Assembly (NCBI RefSeq): GCF_949987535.1
Contig: NC_080067.1
Location: forward strand, 2,914,001 to 2,978,000
Direction: 5' to 3'
Length of the DNA: 64,000 nt
From: Balaenoptera acutorostrata
Lineage: Eukaryota; Chordata; Mammalia; Artiodactyla; Balaenopteridae
The notes beneath the pieces are model-generated. The model saw only the letters and a program-made list of their open reading frames with translations. It had not been told where the DNA came from and did not search any database. Below, in pieces: positions 11,501-22,466 of the stretch. The position numbers and the translations under genes are program-made. Positions within the stretch are counted from its first letter, which is position 1. Each line of letters starts with the position of its first letter.

Positions 11501-11827
11501 GGATGTTGTTTTTTTCTTCTTTGTTTTTAATTAATTAAATTATTTATTTTTGGCTGCGTTGGGTCTTTGTTGCTGCCCACGGGCTTTCTCTAGTTGCGGT
11601 GAGCAGGGGCTACTCTTCGCTGCGGTGCGCGGGCTTCTCATCGTGGTGGCTTCTCTTGTTGCGGAGCACGGGCTCTAGGCGCGCGGGCTTCAGCAGTTGT
11701 GGTGCACGGGCTTAGCTGCTCCGTGGCATGTGGGTTCTTCCCGGACCAGGGCTTGAACCCGTGTCCCCTGCATTGGCAGGCAGATTCTTAACCACTGTGC
11801 CACGAGGGAAGTCCCAGGATGCTGTTT
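11501..11827 (-). mobile_element. CHR-type SINE (antisense) with TSD
   Basis: Reverse-oriented SINE body 11511-11816. It begins with T-rich sequence and 'tggctgcgttgggtctttgt', has the inverted B box 'ggcttgaacccgtgtcc', and ends at the inverted head 'gagggaagtccc'. Imperfect target-site duplication: 'ggatgttgttt' near 11501-11511 and 'ggatgctgttt' near 11817-11827. Confidence 0.92.
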
Positions 11828-13654
11828 TGAGAAGAGAAGTAAGCACAGGCTACGGCCCCTCCCAGTTGAGGCTCCTTAGACGCAAGACAGGCCTGTGATC
11901 AGGGAGAGAGCTCTGAATTGGAGAAGAAACTGGAAATTGAAACTTGACGGGTTTCTAAGAAGTGAAAGTGAATAACAGAAGTGACCCAGAAGTTATGGAA
12001 TATGCCCAGGGTCTTATTAAGGGGTCTTCTACCTGGTCAGGAGAGAGATTTGGCATATGCATTTGGGGCCAGTGGTCTGAGAAAAATGTAATTTCATGTT
12101 TACGTTTACGTTTGTACAATCAATTGGTTATATTGGGAATTGTGTACTTCTCCTGGCTGCCTCCTGTGATGTGTCCTCAGGTAACTCCCTCTACCTTAGG
12201 AGAGCCTCCACACCAGTGTTTACTGCAATGGCTGTGGCCTGGCAAGGCCGGTGCACTGCCTGGGGACACATCCTGCCCAATTACCATGTGCTCTGAAATG
12301 CTGGGGACATTAGCAAGGCAAGGCACAAAGGAAAAGCTACAATAAAAGTACACGTGGCTCAGCACCATGTATAAGTCTATTTCTTTTGCTTTCTTTTAAG
12401 GAAAAGCACTAGTTAGAAACATGCGTAGGCTGCTTTCCTCTCCTTTTCATTTTTCTTTAAAATATTTATATGAATATTACCTTGGTTTATTTTGGTTAGA
12501 ATATTTGGCTCTGGTTACACGCACGTGGGTTCAGTACTTGGGGAAACTGCTCTGAGCATCAGCTGGAGAACGATTCGGATGAGAATCCGAAGCTGGGAAG
12601 GTCTGGTTTTGCTGCTGTTGCCACTTTGCCACCACACAGATGGCAGGAGGCCACTGTGGGTTTTCACCTGTGTTTCGAATGCTCTGTGTTGTCGCAGCTG
12701 GAGAGTCCAGCTCAGGTGTTCCCTCTCTTCCCCCTTCCTGTCCTGAGCTCCCTGACCTGCCTTCTCACCTGATTCTATTCCCACTCCTCACTTGCGCCAT
12801 TTCCCACTTAGATCATGCCTCTAAGATAAGATACACAGTACTTTCCATGCTGTAACAGTGCGTGATAAATATGATTCATTAAACACAGCGTACATCAATA
12901 TCAGGTCAGGGTAGAAAATATAGAGCATAATGAATGGCCTACAGTTTGAGATTCAAGGAAGTGCAGAGGTCCCATGGAGGTTTTTAGTGGCATCATCAAT
13001 CATGGAAGCAAGAGCGGAGTGGTTTGTGGTATTACTGGGATGCCATGGAGATAGGTTTTCTCCACTCCCTCTTGCTCCTCCACTAACCCTCACCTGCTCT
13101 CCTTAATGATGCTAAGAGCAATTCACTACCTGTGAGTAACTTACAATTATCCGTTTCCCCCTATTGATATAACTTTTTAGGACGTCAATTAGTGTCATCT
13201 TGTTATCAGTAAAGCTTTCCAAGAATAAATTAATAGGTTGCCAAAGTCCATTCACTAACCACAGCCTTAGACTTTGACACTTCAGAAGGGAGTTCAGCTA
13301 CTAATCTCCCAAAGATTAGATTTTTTTTGGAAAATATCATAAGATCTAGCTCACACTGCCCACTTGAAAAAAAAATTCTTTCCTGATACTTCAAAAATTA
13401 TTTCTTAAAGGCTCAGTTTTAAGGGAACTGATAATATTGATGGGGGGCGGATTGTGAATCTATTGAGAAAAATCAGTATTTATGAAGGGTCTACTATATC
13501 TCTAATACAATTGACTCAAGGACATTTGTAGGCATAAAGTTTCTTTTCTTGTTGAATTTAGCTGGATTGAATAGTTGTTTTGTAAGAGCAACTTTGAGCT
13601 GCATGCAATACAAAAGAAGTCACATTTTTTCGATCTGCAAATGAGCAATGTAAA
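11828..13654. other. Unique DNA, no gene recognised
   Basis: Several overlapping short frames (for example 11962-12345) lack conserved motifs, and none is called. Confidence 0.45.
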
Positions 13655-13745
13655 ACTCATTCCAAGAAATATTTACCAAGTGCCTACTATGTACAATACA
13701 ATATGCCAGGTACTTTAAGGAGTTTAGAAATAAATCCTTCCCTCA
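13655..13745 (-). repeat. L2 LINE fragment (antisense)
   Basis: The words 'aaatatttaccaagtgccta', 'ctactatgtac' and 'atgccaggtactttaagg' follow the antisense L2 text 'atttattgagcacctactatgtgccaggcact'. Confidence 0.65.
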
Positions 13746-13773
13746 AGAACGTAACACATATTTTCCTTATTAT

Positions 13774-14075
13774 AAAATAGCATTGGGGCTTCCCTGGTGG
13801 CGCAGTGGTTGAGAATCTGCCTGCTAATGCAGGGGACACGGGTTCGAGCCCTGGTCTGGGAAGATCCCACATGCCACGGAGCAGCTGGGCCCGTGAGCCA
13901 CAATTGCTGAGCCTGCGCGTCTGGAGCCTGTGCCCCGCGACGGGAGGGGCCGCGATAGAGAAAGGCCCGCGCACCGCGATGAAGAGCGGTCCCCGCACCG
14001 CGATGAAGAGTGGCCCCCGCTTGCCGCAACTGGAGAAAGCCCTCGCACGAACCGAAGACCCAACACAGCCAAAAA

Positions 14076-14114
<39 letters not shown>

Positions 14115-14145
14115 GAAAAATCCTTTAAAAAAAAAAAATAGCATT
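13774..14145 (+). mobile_element. CHR-type SINE, twin of the 2.7-kb copy
   Basis: SINE body 13785-14134, flanked by the 11-bp duplication 'aaaatagcatt' at 13774-13784 and 14135-14145. It shares the duplicated 'gcaccgcgatgaagag' module, the (AAAT)n block and the non-templated-looking 'aatccttta' before the poly(A) with the copy at 2699-3051. The two bodies differ at only a few positions, so both come from the same recent source subfamily. Confidence 0.95.
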
Positions 14146-14374
14146 AAAACAAAAAATTATGAAAGGAAAAAGAAGACAATGCATGATCTCATCTTCCTAA
14201 TAACAATCACTTTACTTTAACTTTTAATTCGTATCTATGCTTACCGGAGTATAATACAATCTTATATTCAGGGACCACGGTAGGCGTTTTTCTGTGGTAC
14301 TAAATAATCTTCAATAATGGTTCAGTGGTTGAGAGTGTAGACTCTTCCAACTGGCTTTTTCTTTTCTTTTTTTT
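14146..14374. other. Short unique stretch
   Basis: No feature recognised. Confidence 0.4.
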
Positions 14375-15778
14375 TTGCCAAAATTGACAAGCTGATCCTA
14401 AAATTAATACAGAAATGGAAAGGATCCAGAATAGTTAACACAATCTTGAGCAAGAAGAAAACGCTAGGGGACTTCCACTAAACCTTACCACAAATCTACA
14501 ATAATTAAGACTATGTAGTACTAGCATAAGGATAGATATACAGATTAATGGCTTAGAAAAAAGAGTCCAGTAATAAATTCATATATTCATGTTCAGTGAT
14601 TTTTGACATGAGTGCCAAGACCATTCAATGGGGAAAGAATAATTTTTTAAGCAAATGATAATCTGACAACTAGGTAATCATTTGCAAAAGAATGAAGTTG
14701 GACCCCTACTACATACCATATACAAAAATTAACTCAAAATGGATCAAAGACCTAAATACAAGTGATAAAGCTACAGAACTGTTAGTAGAAAACACAAGAG
14801 TAAATATTTTTGAGTTTGGATTAGGCAGTAGTTTCCTAAATATGACACTAAAAGCACAAGTGACAAAAGAATAAATAGATAAATTGGACTTCATCAAAAT
14901 GGAATACTTTCAAGCATCAAGGAACACTATCAAAAATTTAAAAGGCAAGCCATAGAATGGGGAAGATATTTGCAAACAGTATATCTGATAAGGTCTTCTA
15001 TCAAGAAGATATAAATAACTCTTACAACTCAACAGAAAAAAAAAGATAACCAAATTTAAAAATTGGCAAAATTTCTGAGTAGATGTTTTTCCAAAGAAGA
15101 TATGCAATTAGCACATGAAAAGATGCTCAACATCATTAGTTATCAGGGAAATTCAAATCAAAACCACAATGAGATGCCAGTTTACATCCACTAAAATAGG
15201 TATAATAATAAATTTTAAAAAGACAGACAATAGCAAGTGCTGGTGAGGATGTGGAGAAATTGGAATCCTTTATACGTTGCTGATGGGGATATAAAATGGT
15301 GCAGCCAACTTCCAAAAACAGTTTGGAAGGTCCTCAAAACTTGAACATTGAGTTACCAAATGACCCAGCAATTTTATTCCTAGATATATACCCAAGAGGA
15401 TAGAAAACATACTCACACAAAAATGTGTACGTAAGTGTTTGGGGATGCATTATTCATCCTAGCCAAAAAGTGGAAACATTATAAACGTCTATAAACTGAG
15501 GAGTGGAAAACAAAATGTGGTCTTTCCATACAACAGAACAATATTCAGCCATAAAAAGAAATAAAGTATTGCTACATGCTGTAACATGGATGAACTTTCA
15601 AAACGTTATGATAAGTTAAAGAAAGAAGACAGAGAGGGCTCATAGTGTATGGTTCAGCACGTATGAATGGCTCAGTATAGGCAAATCCCTGGAGACAGAA
15701 AGTAAATTAGTGGTTACCAGGGGCTGGTGGTAGCAGGTTATGAAGGGTGAGTGATTGCTAATAGATTCAGGGATTTCT
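14375..15778 (+). mobile_element. L1M ORF2 3' end and 3' UTR, first half
   Basis: Starts within ORF2 ('aaattgacaagctgatccta', then 'gaaatggaaaggatccag') and runs through the C-terminal region ('gagatgccagtttacatcc', 'gatgtggagaaattggaat', 'ttcagccataaaaagaaat') into the 3' UTR ('ggttaccaggggctggtgg'). Reading frames are broken throughout. It stops abruptly inside the 3' UTR at an antisense L1 insertion, and the matching continuation is at 17465-17535. Confidence 0.85.
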
Positions 15779-15923
15779 CATTCTTTTTCCCTTCCCTTCT
15801 CTTCCTCCCTTCCTCCCTCCCTCCTTCTTTCTTTCTTTCTCTCTCTCTCCTCTTTCTTTCTCTCTCTCTCTCTCCCCCTCTCTCTCTCTCTTTCTTCCTT
15901 CCTTCCTTTCTTTTCTCTTTCCT

Positions 15924-15970
<47 letters not shown>

Positions 15971-15985
15971 CTTTCTTTTTTGTTT
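15779..15985. repeat. Polypyrimidine (CTTT)n/(CT)n tract
   Basis: About 200 bases, nearly all C/T on the + strand, with a long perfect TTTC run near 15920-15975. It sits exactly where the poly(A) tail of the antisense L1 should be, so it is best explained as an (AAAG)n expansion of that tail. It yields false Ser/Phe/Leu or Lys/Glu/Arg-rich frames. Confidence 0.9.
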
Positions 15986-16821
15986 TTAAATACACTATCT
16001 TTAAAGCACTTTTAGGTTCACAGCAAAATTAAGGAAAAGGCATGGAGATTTCCCATATACCTCTTGCCCCACATAGGCATGGCCTACCCCACTATCAAAA
16101 TCCCCCACCAGTGTGGTACATTTGTTACAACTGATGAGCCTATATTGACACATCATAATTACCCAAGTGCATACTTTACATTAGCGTTTACTCTGGCTGT
16201 TGTACATTCTATGGGATTGGACAAATGTATAATAACACATATCCACCATTAGAGTAGGTTCACTGCCCTAAACGTCTTTGTGCTCCCTCTGCCCCTGTAA
16301 CCCCTGGCAACCACCGATCCTTTCACTGTCTCCATAGTTTTGCCTTTTCCAGAATGTCATATGGTTAGGATATATATATAGCCTTTTCAGATTTGCTTCT
16401 TTCATTTAGTAATATACATTTAAGTTTCCTCCATGCCTTTTTATGACTTGATAGCTCATTTTTTTAGCCCTGAATACTATTTCATTGTCTGAATGAACCA
16501 TGGGTTATTTATCCATTCACCTACTGAAAGACATCTTGGTTGCCTCCAAATTTTGGCAATTATGAAAAAAACTGCTATAAAAGTCCATGTGCAGGTTTTT
16601 GTGTGGACTAAAATTTCAACTTCTTTGGGTAAATACCACGGAGCAAGATTGCTGGACGGTATCTTAAGAGTATGTTTAGTTTCGTAAGAAAGCGCCAAAC
16701 TGTCTTCTAAAGTGGGTGCACCATCTTGCATTCCCACCGGCAATGAATGAGAATTCATTTGCTCCACGTCCTTGCCAGGATTTGGTGTTGCCCGTGTTTC
16801 AGATTTGGGGAATTCTAATAG

Positions 16822-17202
16822 ATGTGTAGTGGTGGGGACTTCCCTGGTGGCACAGTGGTTAAGAATCCGCCTGCCAATGCAGGGGACACAGGTTCGAGTC
16901 CTGGTCTGGGAAGATACCACATACCACGGAGCAACTAAGCCAGTGCGCCACAACTACTGAGCCTGTACTCTAGAGCCTGCGAGCTACAACTACTGAGCCC
17001 ATGTGCCACAGCTACTGAAGCCCGCATGCCTAGAGCCCGTGCTCCGCAACAAGAGAAGCCACTGCAATGAGAAGCCTGCGCACCGCAATGAAGAGTAGCC
17101 CCCGTTCACCGCAACTAGAGAAAGCCTGCACGCAGCAACGAAGACCCAACACAGCCAAAAATAAATAAATTAAATAAATAAATTTAAAAAAATGTATAGT
17201 GG
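16822..17202 (+). mobile_element. CHR-1-like long SINE with TSD
   Basis: SINE body 16833-17191, longer than the others because it keeps two successive 'acaactactgagcc' modules. A and B boxes are present ('tggcacagtggttaag', 'ggttcgagtcc'). The duplication is 'atgtgtagtgg' at 16822-16832 and 'atgtatagtgg' at 17192-17202. It interrupts the antisense L1. Confidence 0.92.
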
Positions 17203-17464
17203 TATCTCATTGTTTTAATTTGCATTTCCCTGAGGACATATGATGTGGAGCATCTTTTCATATGCTCATTTGCATACGTATATATTCTTTGGTGAGGTTA
17301 TCTGTTCAGATCTTTTGCTCATTTTTTAATTCATTTTCTTGTTAGTGAGTTTTAAGTGTTCTTTATATGTTTTGAATACCAGATGTGTCTCTTGAAAATG
17401 TTTCTTGCAGCCTGTGGCTTGTCTGTTCATTCTCTGGACAGTGTGTGTTACAGAGCAAAAGTTT

Positions 17465-17535
17465 TTCAGGGTTTCTTTTCTGGGTGATGAAAATGTTCTA
17501 AAGTTAAGTAGTGATGAGAGTTGGCATACAATATG
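17465..17535 (+). mobile_element. L1M 3' UTR, second half of the split element
   Basis: 'gtttcttttctgggtgatga' followed by 'aaaatgttctaaagttaagt' is the L1 3' UTR text expected directly after 15778, so the two segments belong to one element. Confidence 0.75.
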
Positions 17536-17549
17536 ACACTTCCATGATG

Positions 17550-17845
17550 AGGTTTCTGTCTTGGGCTCTCTTTCTCTCTCTCTCTGTGCTGGAAGTAGCT
17601 GCCCTCTGGAGAGACCCTGTGGAAAGGAGCTGAGCAGTCTACACCACCTGAGTAAACTTGGGAATGAACGCTCTGGTCCTGGGCTTCTCGAGATCACTGT
17701 GGCTTCGGCTGCAACCTAAGCCAGAACTACCCATCTTCCCTGGATTCCTAACCCTCAGAAATGATGTGAGATAATAAATATTTTTTATTTTCAGCTAATA
17801 AGTTTTGGAGTAATTTGCTATGCAGCAGTTGATAAATAGTATAGT
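17550..17845 (+). mobile_element. MaLR-like LTR 3' portion
   Basis: Contains 'agccagaactacccatctt', 'tgtgagataataaata' and 'ctaataagttttggagtaat' then 'gctatgcagcag', which parallel the 3' end of MaLR-class LTRs ('gtgagataataaatgtttgt', 'aagccactaagttttggggt', 'aatttgttacgcagc'). AATAAA lies within. The exact subfamily is not assigned. Confidence 0.55.
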
Positions 17846-19695
17846 CCGTTCATTAAATTAAGTTTGACCACTTTTGTAGATGTTTATTTTTTAAGTGACT
17901 TCTATACTAACTTCAAATCCTGATAAATTTTAAGAAAGATCTTTACAATGCAAAAATATCCTTGGAATTTAGTATTTTTCTAACTTAAAGAACAATAAGT
18001 ATATATAGAGTCTTGGAGATTTTATCATTTGTCATATTATTAATTTTTTTATATATTATTATTTGTTATATTTGTTTCTATTTGCATTGGAGATAGGCTC
18101 ACAACAGAATGCATAGAAAGCTAATACTGTTGTGGTTATTAAGCCACAAAGTTAGTTTTGAGCTTTTGACAGGGCCTAGTGGGAAACCTCCCCATACACT
18201 GAATGAAGTATAAACTTTTTTAAGAGATACAAATATTTTCCTTTTACTAAGCTCTAAAAGCAACTTACCACTGGGTTCTTAACGAGAAAATATAAAAAAT
18301 TTAGTAGACTGTGTTTTCCATAATAGCTTTATAGCTAATAAAGAAACAGTTTTTCCTGACTATCCTTGTATTAACTATCAATGAAAACTGAGGGCATAAT
18401 AGTGATTTGGAACTAGCCTTTTTCTTTCTGCTTTCTTAAAACCAGCGATGAAATAATTAGACCTACTGATTAAATAGTAGTATCATTGTTGCTTTCTTAG
18501 TTTTTATCATTGTACTGTAGTTGTGAAAGAGACTGTCATTGTTTTTAGGAAACACATGCTGTGTATTTGGGGATAGAGGAGGATTATGCGTATACCTTAC
18601 TCTCAAATGTTTATATAGGTATGTGTGAATGTATGCGTGTGTGTGTAAAACGATAAAGCAAAAATAGTGAAATATTAATTCTTGGAGAATCTGAGTATAT
18701 ATAGGAAATTTTGTACTATTGTAGCTTTTCTGTAAATCTAAAATTATTTCTTCATGATTAGAAAATCAGCAAAATCCTTTTCAGGCATTTTTTTTGCCAG
18801 CAAGTTTCTTGGTGTGGTAATATTTATTACCTGTCTGACAGTATATTTTTGTTGTCCTTTACCATGAACAGTAGCCTAACCAGGAATAAATATGATCAGA
18901 AACAAAGAGTATTTCCCCTAAAGTGTCTGTAGATGTTCCCCTTTTGTAGCATTTGGATTTTGATATAACCTGACTGTGTTTCCTCTTTGGGTAATACGGT
19001 GTCTACCTACTGGTAATTTAATTCTTGAAATTAAAAAGGTACATTAGGAAATGCTTGATAATGGGCCATTTTCAGTAATGTGTTGATTAGTACTCTAAGA
19101 GTGCTTCCATCCAAGGCTCAAAATTTTCAGGGAAATTTTCTATATTTTTTAATGTGTAACAGACAACATTCACACTTCTTCCTCCTATCTAACAGAACCT
19201 TGATTTTACTCAGTTATCTGTACTCCTTCCCACAACTGTGTTTAAGGAAAGTAAGAGGGTAAAACATAATTGGTCTAAGTCAATCATGGGGGACCTTTCC
19301 CTGCTTTGGGGGCAGGAGTATAGGATGCAATTCAATCAATGAATCAAGACGAAAAGTCTATGTATGTGTATGTGTATGTGTGTGTGTAGGCACATGGAAA
19401 AAGTTCTCTACTAATAAAAAGAGGGATACACAGTTTGTTCTGTTTGGGGGACAACCATCCTATAACAATCAGATAGTATAATATGATGGAAAATGCAGGG
19501 TGGAAAGATGAAAGAAACCTTGATGACATTGTTGGCCTCTATATTATCTAACTTAGAGCCATCTTATTTTAAGATTTCTTGTTTTATAAGATGATTCAAG
19601 TTATTTCAATTATTTTGAGTTGTTTTACTCTACTTACAGACAAAAGCATTATAACACATTTTTAGTGCTATTTTATCTAACCTCTTTTTTCCCTC
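17846..19695. other. AT-rich unique DNA, no gene recognised
   Basis: Low GC, no recognisable repeat, no long frames. Short TG-rich runs occur near 18620-18645 and 19360-19386. Confidence 0.45.
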
Positions 19696-19699
19696 TGTT

Positions 19700-19861
19700 T
19701 CTAATCATTTATATAGACTCTTCTGGATATGTTTAAATTTTTTTATTATGAAAGAAAACATGTTTTCAGAAATTGATAAAAAATGTGAAATGTAGAGTAC
19801 AATGAATTGTTATAAAGCAAACATTACTATGAACACTACTTTGGTCAGGAAAGAAAACAGG
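19700..19861 (-). mobile_element. Old antisense L1M 3' UTR, left part
   Basis: Wording such as 'aagcaaacattactatgaac' and 'actactttggtcagg' follows the antisense 3' UTR of old L1M elements and continues, after the L1 insertion, at 20940. Confidence 0.55.
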
Positions 19862-20370
19862 AACTTATATGGTTCAATATCAAAAAAAAAAACCCCACAA
19901 ACAATCCGATTGGAAAATGGGCAGAGGACATGAATAGACATTTTTTAAAGGAAAAGTACAGAATGCCAACAGGCATATGAAAAGATGCTCAACATCACTA
20001 AACATCAGGGAAAGGCAAATTAAAACCATAATCTCATATTACCTCACACCTGTCATAATGGCTTTTATCAAAAGGCAAGAAATAACAAGTGTTAGTGAGG
20101 ATGTGGAGAAAAGGGAACACTAGTACCTTGTTGGTGGGGTGTAAATTGGTGCAGCAACTATGGAAAACAGTATGGCGTTTCTGCAAAAAATTAAAAATAG
20201 AACTACCGTATGATCCAGCACTTCCACTTCTGGGTATTTGCCCAAGGAAAACAAAAATACTAACTCAAAAAGATGATCACCCTTATATTCATTGCAGCAT
20301 TATTTACAATAGCTAAGATATGGAAGCAACCTAAGTGCCCATCGATAGATGAATGGATAAAGAAGATGTG

Positions 20371-20451
<81 letters not shown>

Positions 20452-20939
20452 GGGATATTACTCAGCCATAAAAATAATGAAATCTTGCCATTTGCAACAA
20501 CATGGATGGATCTAGAAGGCAGGCTAAGTGAAATACCAGACAGAAAAAGACAAATGCCATATGATTTCACTTACATTTGGAATCGAAACAACAAAACAAA
20601 TGAACAACCGAAACAAAACAGAAACAGACACATAGATACAGAGAACAGATGGGTAGTTGCCAGAGGGGAGGGTGTTAGAAGACTGGGCTAAACAGGTGAA
20701 AGAGTAAGAGGTTCAGACTTCCAGTTATAAAACAAATAAGTCATAGGGATATAACATACAGCATAAGGAATATAGTCAATAACACTGTAGTAACTTGTAT
20801 GGTGACAGATGGTTACTAGACTTACCGTGGTGATCATTTCATAATGTATTTAAAGATCTAATCACTATGGTGTACATCTGAAACTAACATAATAGTGCAC
20901 ATCAACTATACTTCAATTAAAAAAAGAAAGAAAACATGG
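19850..20939 (+). mobile_element. 5'-truncated L1 inserted in an older antisense L1
   Basis: Body 19862-20926: ORF2 C-terminal end and 3' UTR ('gaaaatgggcagaggacatg', 'ctcaacatcactaaacatca', 'gatgtggagaaaagggaaca', 'actcagccataaaaataatg'), ending 'caactatacttcaatt' plus an A tail. Target-site duplication: 'aaagaaaacagg' at 19850-19861 and 'aaagaaaacatgg' at 20927-20939. Frames are broken. Confidence 0.85.
20379..20449. repeat. (TA)n(CA)n compound microsatellite
   Basis: About a dozen TA units run directly into about 23 CA units with one AAAC interruption, within the L1 3' region. Confidence 0.95.
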
Positions 20940-21660
20940 CCAGCTACCCAGTCTCCTCCACTTCCCACTCATCAACTACAACTCTTGTCCTTCCCCTTGG
21001 CAATAACCACTCTCCTGATGTCCACAACAATCACTTTTTTGATTTTCTCTATAATTTTTCCACTTACACATCCATCCTTCAACAATGTAGTTTGATTTAA
21101 CTCTTTTGAATTTTATCTGATTATAAAAATGTATGTATTATTTTGACTGCTTTTTTCACTCCATATTATGTTTGTGAGATTTGTCCATAGTTGCAGCTAA
21201 TTCTTTCATTGCTTTTCAGTACGGTATTCCAATGTATAGAAATAACACAATTTCCTTATCCATTATGCTGTGGATGGATAATGAATTGCTCCTAGGTTTT
21301 GCCTTGCAAGCAACGCTGCTATGACTGTTCTTGTATATCTATCCTGAGGTTAATAACCCACCACCCTTCCAAGGGTATGTATGTACTTTAAGTGGACTTG
21401 AAAGGTGGTTTGGTAAACTGTATATAGTTAATTTTACTAGAAAAATGCCCAAACACTTTCCACAGTGATTATACCAATTTATACTCTCTGAGGAAACGTA
21501 TGAGAGTTTTCTGTTGCTTCACATCTTTGCCAACATTTGGTATTATCAAACTTCAAAAAATGTTTGCCAATCTGTCAGGCAGACAATGATACTTCATTGT
21601 AGTTTCACTTTGCATCTCCCTGGTTATTTATGGGGATGTTTAAAACATTGAATTTTCATC
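20940..21660 (-). mobile_element. Old antisense L1M, right part
   Basis: Continues the element begun at 19700: 'ggcaataaccactctcctga', 'tatgtttgtgagatttgtcc', 'gcaacgctgctatgactg', 'aacactttccacagtg', 'tttgccaacatttggtatt', 'ctttgcatctccctggtta'. This is antisense L1 ORF2 end and 3' UTR. Confidence 0.75.
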
Positions 21661-22454
21661 AGTTTATTGGTCTAAAGTATTTCATTGTTTGTTAAATGCC
21701 TATCTTAGTCTTTTCTGTGTTTCAGTGAGGCATTTATCAAAGGAAATTCTGATTTAAAAACCTTAACATTGACAACATAAAGCCTTTAAAAGGACTTGGT
21801 GATGTTAAAATGAATATAACTCATCATTCCAAATGCACTTAAAAATCATTTCACTTGGACCTTGAACCCCTTTTAACATCTCACTGACAAGGCAAGCCAA
21901 TAATAAATTGTGAATGCTAGAGGAAAATTAATACACTTAAATTCATTAATGTGTCTACATCTGGAAGATGAATTGTGCAAAGCTCTTAGCAACAATCTGT
22001 AAAATATATTGTAAATACTTTCAAAACCTCTTCAAGGGGTGTTCTGACTAAAATTTTAGTTTAAATATCTAAGGTACCACATTCTGTCTTTTTGGTATCC
22101 GTTTAAAATTTTAGTAGACTGTTACCATATTATAGAAATAAAAAAGCTTAATGACGGAATCATTTATTGGGTTTTTCTCCACTGAGAGTACAGGTCCTGT
22201 TGGAAATTCATTTGGTAAGTTGAACCCTGTCTTTAAGGGACAAAGGACTCTACCTAAATTAAGCATAATTTGTACACTCTAAGTAGAGGTGATTTGTTGA
22301 AGTATCAAAATAATTGAGGTCTTCTTCCCTAAAAAAAGATTTAATATTTTAAAACATAATGCTTAATTTGGGACATAAATATAAATATATAAGGTCCCCA
22401 TGCCCTTGACACTAACCAATTGTGAAGCAATTTATAGGTTAACCTATTTTTATT
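21661..22454. other. Unique DNA, no gene recognised
   Basis: AT-rich, no repeat or frame of note. Confidence 0.45.
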
Positions 22455-22466
22455 AAGATATATTTA

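Larger units (their letters stand above)
15779..17464 (-). mobile_element. Antisense L1M 3' fragment with (AAAG)n tail, inserted in L1
   Basis: The left end is the pyrimidine-rich tail (see 15779-15985). The body from about 15988 reads as antisense L1 3' UTR and ORF2 end ('ccccaccagtgtggtacatt', 'ccaccattagagtagg', 'tggcaattatgaaaaaaac', 'gtggtatctcattg'). The host L1 sequence 'ttcagggatttct' at 15766-15778 reappears as 'ttcagggtttct' at 17465-17476, a target-site duplication. A later SINE splits this element at 16833-17191. Confidence 0.8.

Noticed and set aside
15738..16032. Lys/Glu/Arg-rich and Ser/Phe/Leu-rich frames
   Set aside because: Translations of the (CTTT)n tract on the two strands.
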